Positions 54,929 through 63,371 of a stretch of 64,000 bases of DNA are shown here, one piece after another. The translations under genes were made by a program, and so were the position numbers. The stretch is taken from the NCBI GenBank assembly GCA_041745535.1, contig JBGTIS010000063.1, forward strand, positions 1 to 64,000. The letters are read 5' to 3'. Within the stretch, counting starts at the first letter, position 1; the number at the start of each line of letters is the position of its first letter. Origin of the DNA: JBGTIS01 sp041745535. Lineage in GTDB: Bacteria > Bacteroidota > Bacteroidia > Cytophagales > Cyclobacteriaceae. Under the pieces are notes generated by a model. The model had not been told where the DNA came from. It worked only from the letters and a program-made list of their open reading frames with translations, and did not search any database.

Positions 54929-55657
54929 ATGGAACTAAAGATTGATCATAACAGTTCGGTACCTCTTCACGCGCAGGCGGAAGAGTTGTTAAGACGTCTT
55001 ATAAAATTACCAAAATTTAAGAATGGCGCCTTGCTGCCCAAAGAGGTCGATTTATCAAATAGATTAGGCATATCCAGGAATACATTGCGGCACGCTACCA
55101 ATAAACTGGTAAACGAAGGGTTACTGGTCCGTAAAAAAGGGGTGGGAACCACAGTGGCGAATGGGAATGTGGTAACGCATCTTGAAAACTGGCATAGCTT
55201 TACCCAGGAAATGAACGAACAAGGCATCGCCTTTAAGAATTTTGATATTCAGGTGAGTAAGGTACAGGCCGATGAGAAAATCACGCGTTTCTTTCGTATC
55301 GCGAAACAAAAAGAAGTAATCAAACTGGTAAGGCTTAGGGGAACCCAGGAAGGGCCCTTTGTATATTTTGAGAGTTATTTTCATCCCAGGATTGGTTTAA
55401 ATGGTACCGAGGATTTTACCAAACCTCTGTATGAATTGCTGGAGAAGGAGTATTCTACCATACCGGTGAGATCAAGTGAAATTCTACGCGCGCAACTGGC
55501 CACTACCCAAATCGCGAAATGGTTAAGAATTGAGCCAAAATCCGCCATACTCGTCAGAGAACGATTTGTGTATGATCCCGGAGACAGACCTATCGAATAC
55601 AATATAGGCTATTACCGGGCAGACAAATTCGCGTATTCTATCGATATTAGTCGCTAA
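54929..55657 (+). CDS. GntR/HutC-family regulator with UTRA domain
   Basis: The ATG at 54929 gives 242 residues (MELKIDHNSSVPLHAQAEEL). The winged helix is clear (GALLPKEVDLSNRLGISRNT, LRHATNKLVNEGLLVRKKGV, GTTVANG). The C-terminal UTRA ligand domain (about 95-235) includes EVIKLVRLRGTQEGPFVYFE and ILVRERFVYDPGDRPIEYNI. UTRA regulators bind sugar phosphates or related ligands. It lies 122 bases before the GH92 locus, and a strong palindrome lies in that gap; a similar site lies before the SusC gene at 63372. It is therefore the likely repressor of this locus. Confidence 0.9.
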   Translation: MELKIDHNSSVPLHAQAEELLRRLIKLPKFKNGALLPKEVDLSNRLGISRNTLRHATNKLVNEGLLVRKKGVGTTVANGNVVTHLENWHSFTQEMNEQGIAFKNFDIQVSKVQADEKITRFFRIAKQKEVIKLVRLRGTQEGPFVYFESYFHPRIGLNGTEDFTKPLYELLEKEYSTIPVRSSEILRAQLATTQIAKWLRIEPKSAILVRERFVYDPGDRPIEYNIGYYRADKFAYSIDISR

Positions 55658-55732
55658 TATCCCACTTGTACTACTTTTTCTAATCAGGTTTTTAAGTTAT
55701 TGTTTGGATGGTGTGAAAAAAATATTTAGGTT

Positions 55733-55754
55733 TATGTTCATATGTATGAACATA
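55733..55754. promoter_or_regulatory. Palindrome, likely GntR operator before GH92 genes
   Basis: A perfect inverted repeat with 10-base arms (TATGTTCATA at 55733-55742, TATGAACATA at 55745-55754, spacer TG) lies 25 bases before the first GH92 gene and 75 bases after the GntR gene. Size and symmetry suit a GntR/HutC dimer site. A partly matching site is at 63019-63040. Confidence 0.65.
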
Positions 55755-55779
55755 CTGATTTTTACCACAACATTGCATC

Positions 55780-58700
55780 ATGAAAAATCTGTGCCTGTTA
55801 TCTACCCTCGTGCTGTACTTCTTTTTTTTATCCTGTAACGCTCAGAATCAAATAGTATGGGAAATAGGGAAAAAGGATAATAGTGCTTCAGGAATGGCAT
55901 TGGCTCCCAAAGATTATACCCTGTTTTTAGCAAATGATTTTGGGTGGGAAGACAGGTATTATCTCATTGGTCATTCCAGGCCCGAAACCGACTGGCCCTA
56001 TGTGTTGCCGGGAGCCATGGATAGTTGGGGTGGCACAGCCGGTTTGTCGGGAATTCGACCGCATGTTTTAAATATTTTATTTGGAATTGAGAGCATGCCG
56101 CCTGCCGGAGCATGGAAATTAGTGATAGATGTTTTAGACTGTAGTGTCAATGCTCCGCCCTTGCTTAAAGTTACAGTAAACGGCAAGCCGTGGAAATTTC
56201 AACTTTCCAAAGGAAACAATGATAAGGTTTTGCAAGGAGAACCCAGCCAGGCGAAGTCGCGAAGCATCGTGGTTCCCATCCAAACAGGTTTATTGAAAAA
56301 AGGAGGCAATGAAATTCAGCTTACCTCCATTGATGGGAGCTGGCTGGTATTTGACCAGGTCAGATTAGAAGGCCCTGGCCGTGTGGAACTTTTAAAACCT
56401 GATCAGGTTTTTATTCGCGACGTAGCCCCCGCGAATTATGAAATAAGCGAAAACGGAAAGCGATTTCAACCTTTATTAGTAGATGCGCAGCACCTGAAAG
56501 GTACACCGGGCATCAGTGTACAGGTAGATGGACAGGAAATTTTTTCAGAAACTTTAGATTCGGGCAGATATACTTTTGAGGTTCCTGTGCCGGCGGTACC
56601 ATCCTCCATAAAAAGCAACTATGAGATTTTAGTCGATGGAAAGCCCGTAGAAAGCGGAATCGTACAACGCGATACCCAGGAATTAAATTCGGTCGCGGAT
56701 TATGTGGATACCAAAATGGGAACCGGGCATTCCCGATGGATGATCGCTCCCGGGCCCTGGATGCCTTTTGGTATGGTAAAGTTAAGTCCTGATAACCAAA
56801 ACGAAGGCTGGCAGGCTGGTTATCAACCTACTTTTGAAAGCATTGGCACTTTTAGCCATATCCATGAATGGACCATGGGTGGGCTGGGCATGTTGCCGGT
56901 GCACGGGCCGCTTATGACTGAGGTAGGCGATCAGCGGGAACCCGATAAAGGGTATCGTTCACAAATTGACAAAACTACGGAAGAAGCTCCCCTGGGATAT
57001 TATTCGGTATCGCTAAGCGATTACAATATCAAAGCGGAATTGACCGCTACCACCCGATGTGGTTTTCAACGATACACCTACCCCAAAGGAATAACAACAG
57101 GCCGGGTCATGATCGATTTGCAAATACCCGCTGAATATAAATATAACATCAAAGAGGCAACGCTACGCAAAGTCAGCGATTATCGGATTGAAGGCTTTAG
57201 CCATCAGTTCTCGCCCGATACATGGTCGGGGGGTGTAAATCAGGAATATACCATTTATTTCGTGATCGAGTTCGACCAACCCATTGCAAGGATGGGGGTT
57301 TGGTTGAATGGAGAAGCGATGGAGAAGGAATCGTTAACCGCCAATGACGCGGACGATGCCGGGGCATTTGTCGAATTTAATTTGCAGGACAATCCGGTGG
57401 TACAAACCCGCACGGGCATTTCGTATGTAAGTATTGAAAACGCTGGTTTGAACCTGACAAAGGAAATCTCAGAACCCTTTTCGTGGAAGTTCGATGCGGT
57501 TCGGAATAATCAAAAAAAGGTATGGAATGAATTGTTAGCACGTGTATCCATCACCAGCAACGACAGGCGTGAAAAAGCGCGCTTTTATACCAATATGTAC
57601 CGAGCATTGTGTAGCAGAAATACATTTAGTGATGTAGACGGAAGCTGGATAGATGCCACAGAGCAACTTCGAAAATTTACCGACCCTGGTGCGGTGGCAC
57701 TGGGCTGCGATGCTTTCTGGAACACTTTCTGGAACCTGAATCAGTTTTGGAACCTGGTTACTCCGGAATGGTCATCCAAATGGGTTAAATCTCAGTTGGC
57801 CATGTACGATGCCAACGGATGGCTAGCCAAAGGACCCGCCGGAATGGAATATGTACCGGTAATGGTCGCTGAGCATGAAATACCGCTTATTGTGGGGGCT
57901 TACCAAATGGGCATCAGGGATTTTGACGCTGAGAAAGCTTTTGCGGCTACTTACAAAATGCAAACTACTGAGGCGCAGTCAGTAGGAGATGGGCTTGCCG
58001 GGAACAGAGATTTAGCACCTTATTTAAAATACCATTATGTACCCTACGATAAGGGGCGCTTTTCAAATTCGCTTGAATATGCTTTTGATGATTTCGCGGT
58101 CGCGCAATTTGCTAAGGCACTTGGGAAAAACGATGCGTACAATGAGTTTAAAGAACGGGCTACCTGGTGGAAAAACACAATTGATGTTGAATCGGGATTT
58201 GCCCGAATGAGAAAATCTGATGGTACCTGGCTGCCGGATTTCGATCCCTTTAAATCTGGTGCGAACGAGCATTATGTAGAAGGAAATGCCTGGCAATTAA
58301 CCTTTTTTGTGCCGCAGGATGTACCAGGTCTGGCCAAGTCCATCGGTGTCGAACGGTTTATCCAGCGCCTGGAATGGGGATTTGGCGAAAGTTACAAATG
58401 GCGGTTCAACGCGCCCAATGAACTATACTGGGATTATCCCATTATGCAGGGAAATCAGCAATCCATGCACTTTGCTTATTTGTTTAATTGGGTGGGTCGC
58501 CCATGGCTTACCCAAAAATGGAGCCGTGCGATTATGGATCGTTATTACGGCTATGGCGTTTCCAATGCCTATCTGGGCGATGAGGACCAGGGGCAGATGA
58601 GTGCGTGGTTTGTCATGTCGGCGTTAGGACTTTTTCAAACAGATGGTGGGACGAGGACCGATCCGATTTATGAAATTGGGAGCCCTATTTTCGAAAAAGT

Positions 58701-58932
58701 TGTAATTGATCTGGGACAAACTTATAATCGGGGGCAATTTTTTACCATTGAAGCAAAGAACGCGTCCCGTAAAAACAAGTATGTGCAACAAGCTACATTA
58801 AATGGTAAGGAGTTGAAAAACTTTTGGTTTCCTGCCAGTGAGCTGTTAAAAGGTGGAAGTCTGGAGCTGATGATGGGGCCAGCGCCCAACCTACATTGGG
58901 GCACGAATAAGATGCCACTGGATGCCAGCTAA
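55780..58932 (+). CDS. GH92 exo-alpha-mannosidase with N-terminal accessory domain
   Basis: This 1050-residue secreted protein has a signal peptide or lipobox (LYFFFLSCNAQ). Residues about 22-205 form a beta-sandwich like the C-terminal domain of PL4 rhamnogalacturonan lyases (DFGWEDRYYLIGHSRPETDW, DQVRLEGP). The rest is a GH92 enzyme: a beta-sandwich part with GTGHSRWMIAPGPWMPFGMV and a barrel part with YVEGNAWQ (Glu834, position of the general acid) and LGDEDQGQMSAW (Asp934-Glu935-Asp936, where the catalytic base lies). GH92 enzymes are Ca2+-dependent inverting alpha-mannosidases. Many have NDDCGQ at the last motif; DEDQGQ is a variant here and in the next gene. It is followed after 47 bases by a second GH92 gene. 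Confidence 0.92.
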   Translation: MKNLCLLSTLVLYFFFLSCNAQNQIVWEIGKKDNSASGMALAPKDYTLFLANDFGWEDRYYLIGHSRPETDWPYVLPGAMDSWGGTAGLSGIRPHVLNILFGIESMPPAGAWKLVIDVLDCSVNAPPLLKVTVNGKPWKFQLSKGNNDKVLQGEPSQAKSRSIVVPIQTGLLKKGGNEIQLTSIDGSWLVFDQVRLEGPGRVELLKPDQVFIRDVAPANYEISENGKRFQPLLVDAQHLKGTPGISVQVDGQEIFSETLDSGRYTFEVPVPAVPSSIKSNYEILVDGKPVESGIVQRDTQELNSVADYVDTKMGTGHSRWMIAPGPWMPFGMVKLSPDNQNEGWQAGYQPTFESIGTFSHIHEWTMGGLGMLPVHGPLMTEVGDQREPDKGYRSQIDKTTEEAPLGYYSVSLSDYNIKAELTATTRCGFQRYTYPKGITTGRVMIDLQIPAEYKYNIKEATLRKVSDYRIEGFSHQFSPDTWSGGVNQEYTIYFVIEFDQPIARMGVWLNGEAMEKESLTANDADDAGAFVEFNLQDNPVVQTRTGISYVSIENAGLNLTKEISEPFSWKFDAVRNNQKKVWNELLARVSITSNDRREKARFYTNMYRALCSRNTFSDVDGSWIDATEQLRKFTDPGAVALGCDAFWNTFWNLNQFWNLVTPEWSSKWVKSQLAMYDANGWLAKGPAGMEYVPVMVAEHEIPLIVGAYQMGIRDFDAEKAFAATYKMQTTEAQSVGDGLAGNRDLAPYLKYHYVPYDKGRFSNSLEYAFDDFAVAQFAKALGKNDAYNEFKERATWWKNTIDVESGFARMRKSDGTWLPDFDPFKSGANEHYVEGNAWQLTFFVPQDVPGLAKSIGVERFIQRLEWGFGESYKWRFNAPNELYWDYPIMQGNQQSMHFAYLFNWVGRPWLTQKWSRAIMDRYYGYGVSNAYLGDEDQGQMSAWFVMSALGLFQTDGGTRTDPIYEIGSPIFEKVVIDLGQTYNRGQFFTIEAKNASRKNKYVQQATLNGKELKNFWFPASELLKGGSLELMMGPAPNLHWGTNKMPLDAS

Positions 58933-58979
58933 TTTTATATGAATCATACCTTGACATACCACCCTAATAAAGTGAAATA

Positions 58980-61313
58980 ATGAGGAGACTAGTATTACAT
59001 GCGATTTTGTGCATTTTCATGTTTTCGTGCAGCCATGAAATTACCACCAATGAGCAACTGCCCCAGGATCTGGTGCGGTTTGTAGATCCAAATATAGGAA
59101 CCGCGCACAGCAGGTGGTTTTTTTATACGCCTGCGTCTCTTCCCTTTGGGATGGCAAAACTAGGCCCATCTACCAATGGTCATTATGGAAATAAGTCGGG
59201 TTGGGAGGCTGTTGGCTATGATGAGCGCCATACCTCCATCGAAGGGTTTGCCAATGTGCATGAATTTCAGCTTGGGGGTATTGTACTGATGCCCACTACC
59301 GGAGAATTACAAGTACGACCGGGCGAACTTGAAAATCCTGACGCGGGATATCGTTCCCGCTTTAAAAAGGAATCAGAAATTGCCAGGCCGGGATATTATA
59401 AAGTTTTGCTGGAAGACTATGGCATTACTGCTGAATTAACGGCAGCCAAAAGAGTGGGCTATCACAAATATACTTTTCCCGCTAATAAAAAAGCCAACAT
59501 TATTTTCGATATAGGAAACAGGCAGGGGGAAAGCGGCGCCGTACTGGATGCCGAAGTGAAAATAACAGATAACCATACGTTGGAAGGATGGGTAAAAACT
59601 TTTCCGGAGTATGTGAAGAAGTATCAGTCAGACGCGGAAATGCCCATATATTTTGTAGCTACCCTAAACAAGGAAATAGCTGATTTTGGCATGTTTCGGA
59701 AAGATGCTGTGTTTGCCGGAACAAAAGAGATTCGTGGCGAAGGCGCGGGTTGCTACCTTTCATTTGACACCCCGGAAGCGCTTTCAGTAGAAGTAAAAGT
59801 CGCCATCTCTTTTACATCGGTTGAAAATGCCAGATTGAACCTGGCAGCAGAGTCAGCCATGACTTTTGATGCGGCCAGCGCAAACGCCGCGAAGATCTGG
59901 CAGCACGAATTGAATAAAATTCAGCTAGAGGGCGGCAGGGAAACCGATAAAATTAAATTTTATACCGGCCTCTACCATGCGCTTTTGGGCAGGGGAATGG
60001 CCAATGATGTGAACGGCGCTTATCCTAAAAATGATGGCAGTATCGGGCAATTGCCATTGAATAAAGACGGTACGCCCCAGTTTAATTTTTATAATACGGA
60101 TGCTATTTGGGGGGCTTTCTGGAACTTAACACAACTCTGGGCACTTGCCTGGCCGGAGTATTACAATGATTATGTACAAACACACCTGCAGGTATATAAA
60201 GATGCCGGATGGCTGGGCGATGGTATTGCCAACAGCAGGTATGTGTCGGGTGTGGGAACCAATTTCGTTGGTCTGATCATTGCCGCGGCATACAATTGTG
60301 GCATCAGAAATTATGACATCAATCTGGCTTATGAAGCCGCGTTGAAAAATGAACTGGATTGGAAAAACAGGCCACTGGGCGCCGGTAAACTGGATGTGAA
60401 GCGCTTTGTGGAACTTGGGTACATTCCACAAGAGGAAAATGGAGCGGAGATTCCTGAAGCCAACGCGTTTTCTGCCTCCCACGTACTGGAGTATGCTTTT
60501 AGCGCCTATGCGGTAGCCCAGTTTGCCAAAGCCCTGGACCATACCGACGACTATAATAAGCTGATGAAACTGGCCGGTGGCTGGGAGCGATTATACGATG
60601 AATCCACCGGATTTATTCGACCCAAACGTAAAAACGGTCAGTTTATCGACAATTTTGATCCCTTTGAACCCTGGCGTGGTTTTCAGGAAGGCAATGCCTG
60701 GCAGTATACTTTTTATGTGCCCCATCAGCCGGAAAAACTGATAGAAAAAATGGGAAGAGAACAGTTTAACAGCAGGCTGGATTCTATGTTTACGCAATCA
60801 CGACAAAGCGGATTTGGAGGCGGCAAAGAAATAGACGCGTTTGCCGGTGTAAAAACCATCTATAACCATGGAAATCAGCCCAGCTTGCACATTCCCTGGC
60901 TATTTAATTTTTCGGGTAAGCCCGAGAGAACACAATATTGGACCCGCGCCATTTGTGACGAATTTTATGGCACCGATGGTATCCATGGCTACGGGTATGG
61001 GCAAGACGAAGACCAGGGCCAGTTGGGTGCCTGGTATGTAATGGCTTCGATAGGGCTTTTTGATGTGAAAGGCTTAACGGGTGAAAATCCTTCTTTTCAA
61101 CTGGGAAGTCCGGCTTTTGATAGCATCATTATCAAATTGAATCAGGATTATTATGCGGGAGATAGTATTGTAATAGATGTAAAAAATAATCAAGCCGGGA
61201 ATTATGAGGTGGTATCGGCAAAAATGAATGGCAGAGAGATCAATGTAGTTGATATCTTTTTTAAAGAATTAGTGAAAGGCGCTCACCTCGAAATTGTGAA
61301 GGCAAACCATTGA
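58980..61313 (+). CDS. GH92 family alpha-mannosidase lipoprotein
   Basis: This 777-residue protein has a lipoprotein signal (ILCIFMFSCSHE, Cys near residue 17). The N-terminal GH92 sandwich begins VRFVDPNIGTAHSRWFFYTP and PASLPFGMAKLGP. The catalytic barrel includes FQEGNAWQYTFYVP (Glu570, acid position) and GYGQDEDQGQLGAWYV (Asp676-Glu677-Asp678, base position). It lacks the accessory domain of the preceding enzyme. Two related enzymes in one locus usually split linkages or cell locations in alpha-mannan or N-glycan breakdown. The stop is 11 bases before the ATG of the next gene. Confidence 0.92.
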   Translation: MRRLVLHAILCIFMFSCSHEITTNEQLPQDLVRFVDPNIGTAHSRWFFYTPASLPFGMAKLGPSTNGHYGNKSGWEAVGYDERHTSIEGFANVHEFQLGGIVLMPTTGELQVRPGELENPDAGYRSRFKKESEIARPGYYKVLLEDYGITAELTAAKRVGYHKYTFPANKKANIIFDIGNRQGESGAVLDAEVKITDNHTLEGWVKTFPEYVKKYQSDAEMPIYFVATLNKEIADFGMFRKDAVFAGTKEIRGEGAGCYLSFDTPEALSVEVKVAISFTSVENARLNLAAESAMTFDAASANAAKIWQHELNKIQLEGGRETDKIKFYTGLYHALLGRGMANDVNGAYPKNDGSIGQLPLNKDGTPQFNFYNTDAIWGAFWNLTQLWALAWPEYYNDYVQTHLQVYKDAGWLGDGIANSRYVSGVGTNFVGLIIAAAYNCGIRNYDINLAYEAALKNELDWKNRPLGAGKLDVKRFVELGYIPQEENGAEIPEANAFSASHVLEYAFSAYAVAQFAKALDHTDDYNKLMKLAGGWERLYDESTGFIRPKRKNGQFIDNFDPFEPWRGFQEGNAWQYTFYVPHQPEKLIEKMGREQFNSRLDSMFTQSRQSGFGGGKEIDAFAGVKTIYNHGNQPSLHIPWLFNFSGKPERTQYWTRAICDEFYGTDGIHGYGYGQDEDQGQLGAWYVMASIGLFDVKGLTGENPSFQLGSPAFDSIIIKLNQDYYAGDSIVIDVKNNQAGNYEVVSAKMNGREINVVDIFFKELVKGAHLEIVKANH

Positions 61314-61324
61314 AAAATAAAAAT

Positions 61325-62626
61325 ATGGATTTAATTACAATAAAAACCAGGTTAAGTTTTCTGTCCATCATTTTACTTTTTTCATGCGCGTCAGTACCAT
61401 CCGGAGCACTGAAGAAAAAGATCGCACAAAACGAAAGTTTTCAATTTACTAAAAGGCTGGCGCTGGATGTGGTAAAAACGGGCTTCAATGCCGGTGATGG
61501 GTATGGGGAGGTATGGATTCGCGATTATAATACTTTTATTGAGCTTTCGGCTGAAGTTTTCGACAAGAAAATTTTAGAAGAAAACCTGCTGGTGTTTTTC
61601 AAAATGCAGGGAGAAGATGGTAATATCATCGATGGCTTTATTCCTAAAGAAAAAGCGGTTCAATCTGAAGTGGGGTATGCCTATATTTTTTCTGATCTGG
61701 AACCCCGGTATGCCGGTCATAAAAATACCGTGGAAACCGACCAGGAAACCTCGTTAATGCAATCCGTCTACAAGTATGTGCAGATCACGGGCGACCGCTC
61801 CTTGCTGGATGAAAAAGTGGGAAATAAAACGGTAGCCGAACGCATGGAAGGAGCGATGGAATTCCTGATGAACCACCGATATAATGAACAGTACGGCTTA
61901 CTATGGGGCGCCACCACTGCCGACTGGGGTGATGTACAGCCCGAACATGACTGGGGTGTCTATTTTACTGACGAAACCCATTATGCGCTGGATATTTACG
62001 ACAACGCCATGTTTCTGATTGCCCTGGATAATTTTATGGAACTGGTACCGGCTAAAAAAGCAAAATGGCAACCAGTTTACGATCAGATAAAAGCCAATTG
62101 TCGCAAGCATCTTTGGGATGAGGCTAACCAAAAATTTGTTCCACACATTTATCTCAATGGTTCTCCTTTTCCTGAAGACTTAGACGAAAATGAAATTTAT
62201 TACCATGGCGGTACGGCAGTTGCCATTGAAGCCGGCTTGCTTTCAAAAGAAGAAATCAAAGTTTCTCTTCAGAAAATGGTGGATAATGTGAAAGCTTCGG
62301 GGGCCGCTTCCATCGGGCTGACGATGTATCCGCCCTATCCGGCAGGTACCTTTAAAAATAAAAGCATGTACCCGTATGGCTATCAGAATGGTGGCGACTG
62401 GACCTGGTTTGGGGGCCGGATGATTCAGCAACTGGTGAAATATGGTTTTATAGAAGAAGCATATGACCAGCTTCAGCCAATGACGGAGCGGGTTATGAAA
62501 AACAAAGGTTTTTACGAATGGTACTCGGTAAATAACGAACCCCGCGGATCAGGAACTTTTCGTGGCTCAGCGGGAGTGTTGTATCAGGCCATTGCGATGT
62601 TAGAAAACTATGCCGAAAATGAATGA
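61325..62626 (+). CDS. (alpha/alpha)6-barrel glycosidase-like lipoprotein
   Basis: I choose the ATG at 61325 (MDLITIKTRLSFLSIILLFS, then CASVPSG), giving 433 residues with a lipobox Cys; a TTG at 61310 overlapping the previous stop is less likely. The body is a six-hairpin (alpha/alpha)6 barrel with motifs typical of glucosidase/mannosidase clans: GYGEVWIRDYNTFIELS, THYALDIYDNAMFLIALDNF, and YQNGGDWTWFGGRMIQQL. It resembles GH63/GH125/amylo-glucosidase-type barrels but I cannot choose the family. Being the third gene of the GH92 unit, it probably trims another linkage of the same mannose-containing glycan. Confidence 0.72.
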   Translation: MDLITIKTRLSFLSIILLFSCASVPSGALKKKIAQNESFQFTKRLALDVVKTGFNAGDGYGEVWIRDYNTFIELSAEVFDKKILEENLLVFFKMQGEDGNIIDGFIPKEKAVQSEVGYAYIFSDLEPRYAGHKNTVETDQETSLMQSVYKYVQITGDRSLLDEKVGNKTVAERMEGAMEFLMNHRYNEQYGLLWGATTADWGDVQPEHDWGVYFTDETHYALDIYDNAMFLIALDNFMELVPAKKAKWQPVYDQIKANCRKHLWDEANQKFVPHIYLNGSPFPEDLDENEIYYHGGTAVAIEAGLLSKEEIKVSLQKMVDNVKASGAASIGLTMYPPYPAGTFKNKSMYPYGYQNGGDWTWFGGRMIQQLVKYGFIEEAYDQLQPMTERVMKNKGFYEWYSVNNEPRGSGTFRGSAGVLYQAIAMLENYAENE

Positions 62627-62753
62627 AGTTAAATAGTTTATAATGGCCTTGCTTAGAAAAATGAGGCTGAGTTTACTATTGATTAATCTGACTTTTGAGA
62701 TAAAGCCTACGCCAGACAAAAGCATTTTTAGAGGGAATTTAAGTAGTTGAGTA

Positions 62754-62892
62754 ATAGTTTTAAGGTATTATCCCCGGATTTATTCCGGCCACCGCGGCGC
62801 GGGGTCTCCCGCATTCTGCACAGGAGATGCCGGAATTCGGCAAAGCCTCATCCGGCAAGGAATACTTTATTACTTTTGCTCGCCTGCTTAAA
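62754..62892. repeat. Dispersed structured repeat, copy B
   Basis: On the minus strand this segment starts TTTAAGCAGGCGAGCAAAAG, continues TAATAAAGTATTCCTTGCCG, and ends near CCTTAAAACTAT, matching copy A at 47794-47983. The first stem is GCCGGA/TCCGGC (62829-62834 with 62851-62856); the second is CCGGA/TCCGG around 62773-62788 with loop ATAAA. It lies 128 bases after the last gene of the GH92 unit. The 15-base tandem duplication of copy A is absent. Confidence 0.75.
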
Positions 62893-62983
62893 TGCTGCTT
62901 TGGTTAGTATATAAAAATCAAAACCTGGAGAGAATACTAATATTGAAATATTAACTCCGGAATTACCGATAATTTTAAAATTA

Positions 62984-63014
62984 TTTGATTATGTAAAGTT
63001 TATTCAATACTTTG
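62984..63014 (+). promoter_or_regulatory. Possible Bacteroidota-type promoter before SusC gene
   Basis: TTTG at 62984-62987 and ATACTTTG at 63007-63014 are 19 bases apart, close to the Bacteroidota pattern TTTG then TAnnTTTG with 17-23 spacing. The predicted start of transcription would fall at about 63020, just where the GntR-like palindrome begins. Confidence 0.4.
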
Positions 63015-63018
63015 TCAA

Positions 63019-63040
63019 CATGTTAGTACATATGGACATA
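63019..63040. promoter_or_regulatory. Imperfect palindrome resembling the GntR operator
   Basis: The site reads CATGTTAGTACATATGGACA then TA and matches the perfect palindrome at 55733-55754 at 16 of 22 positions by hand alignment; the outer ATGT and ACAT half-site ends are kept. It lies directly after a possible promoter and 331 bases before the SusC start, so the GntR regulator may also control this receptor. Confidence 0.45.
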
Positions 63041-63371
63041 ATTCCTGCTCTTCTGGTTAAAATAGCTGATTCTGGTTTACGAAAAAAAAGATGATTTTAG
63101 CAGGCCATTTGAAATAACTTCTCAGAAACCAACGCCATTTTTATCTTAATAAGTACCTGTTGAATTTTGTGCGAGCCTTCCCGGATTACGATTACATGGT
63201 GTTTAGGAAATAAAGTGTTGATAAATAGAAAAATCAATACCTGTTATGGAAAAATTAGACAGCTCTTAAACAATAACCAATCCTTTTCCGGAAGATGGTT
63301 GCTTCCATGTGCTGTGAAACGAAATGGCAACCTCCAGGTCAATTTAACTTATTTATAAAACCTTAAAAATT
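63041..63371. other. Spacer or long leader before SusC gene
   Basis: If the promoter at about 62984-63014 is real, these 331 bases form a long 5' leader. An open frame at 63167-63358 has no recognisable protein features. No clear terminator or riboswitch fold was recognised. Confidence 0.4.

Noticed and set aside
63167..63358. A 63-residue frame in the spacer before the SusC gene
   Set aside because: No family features and no plausible start context; it lies in what may be an untranslated leader.
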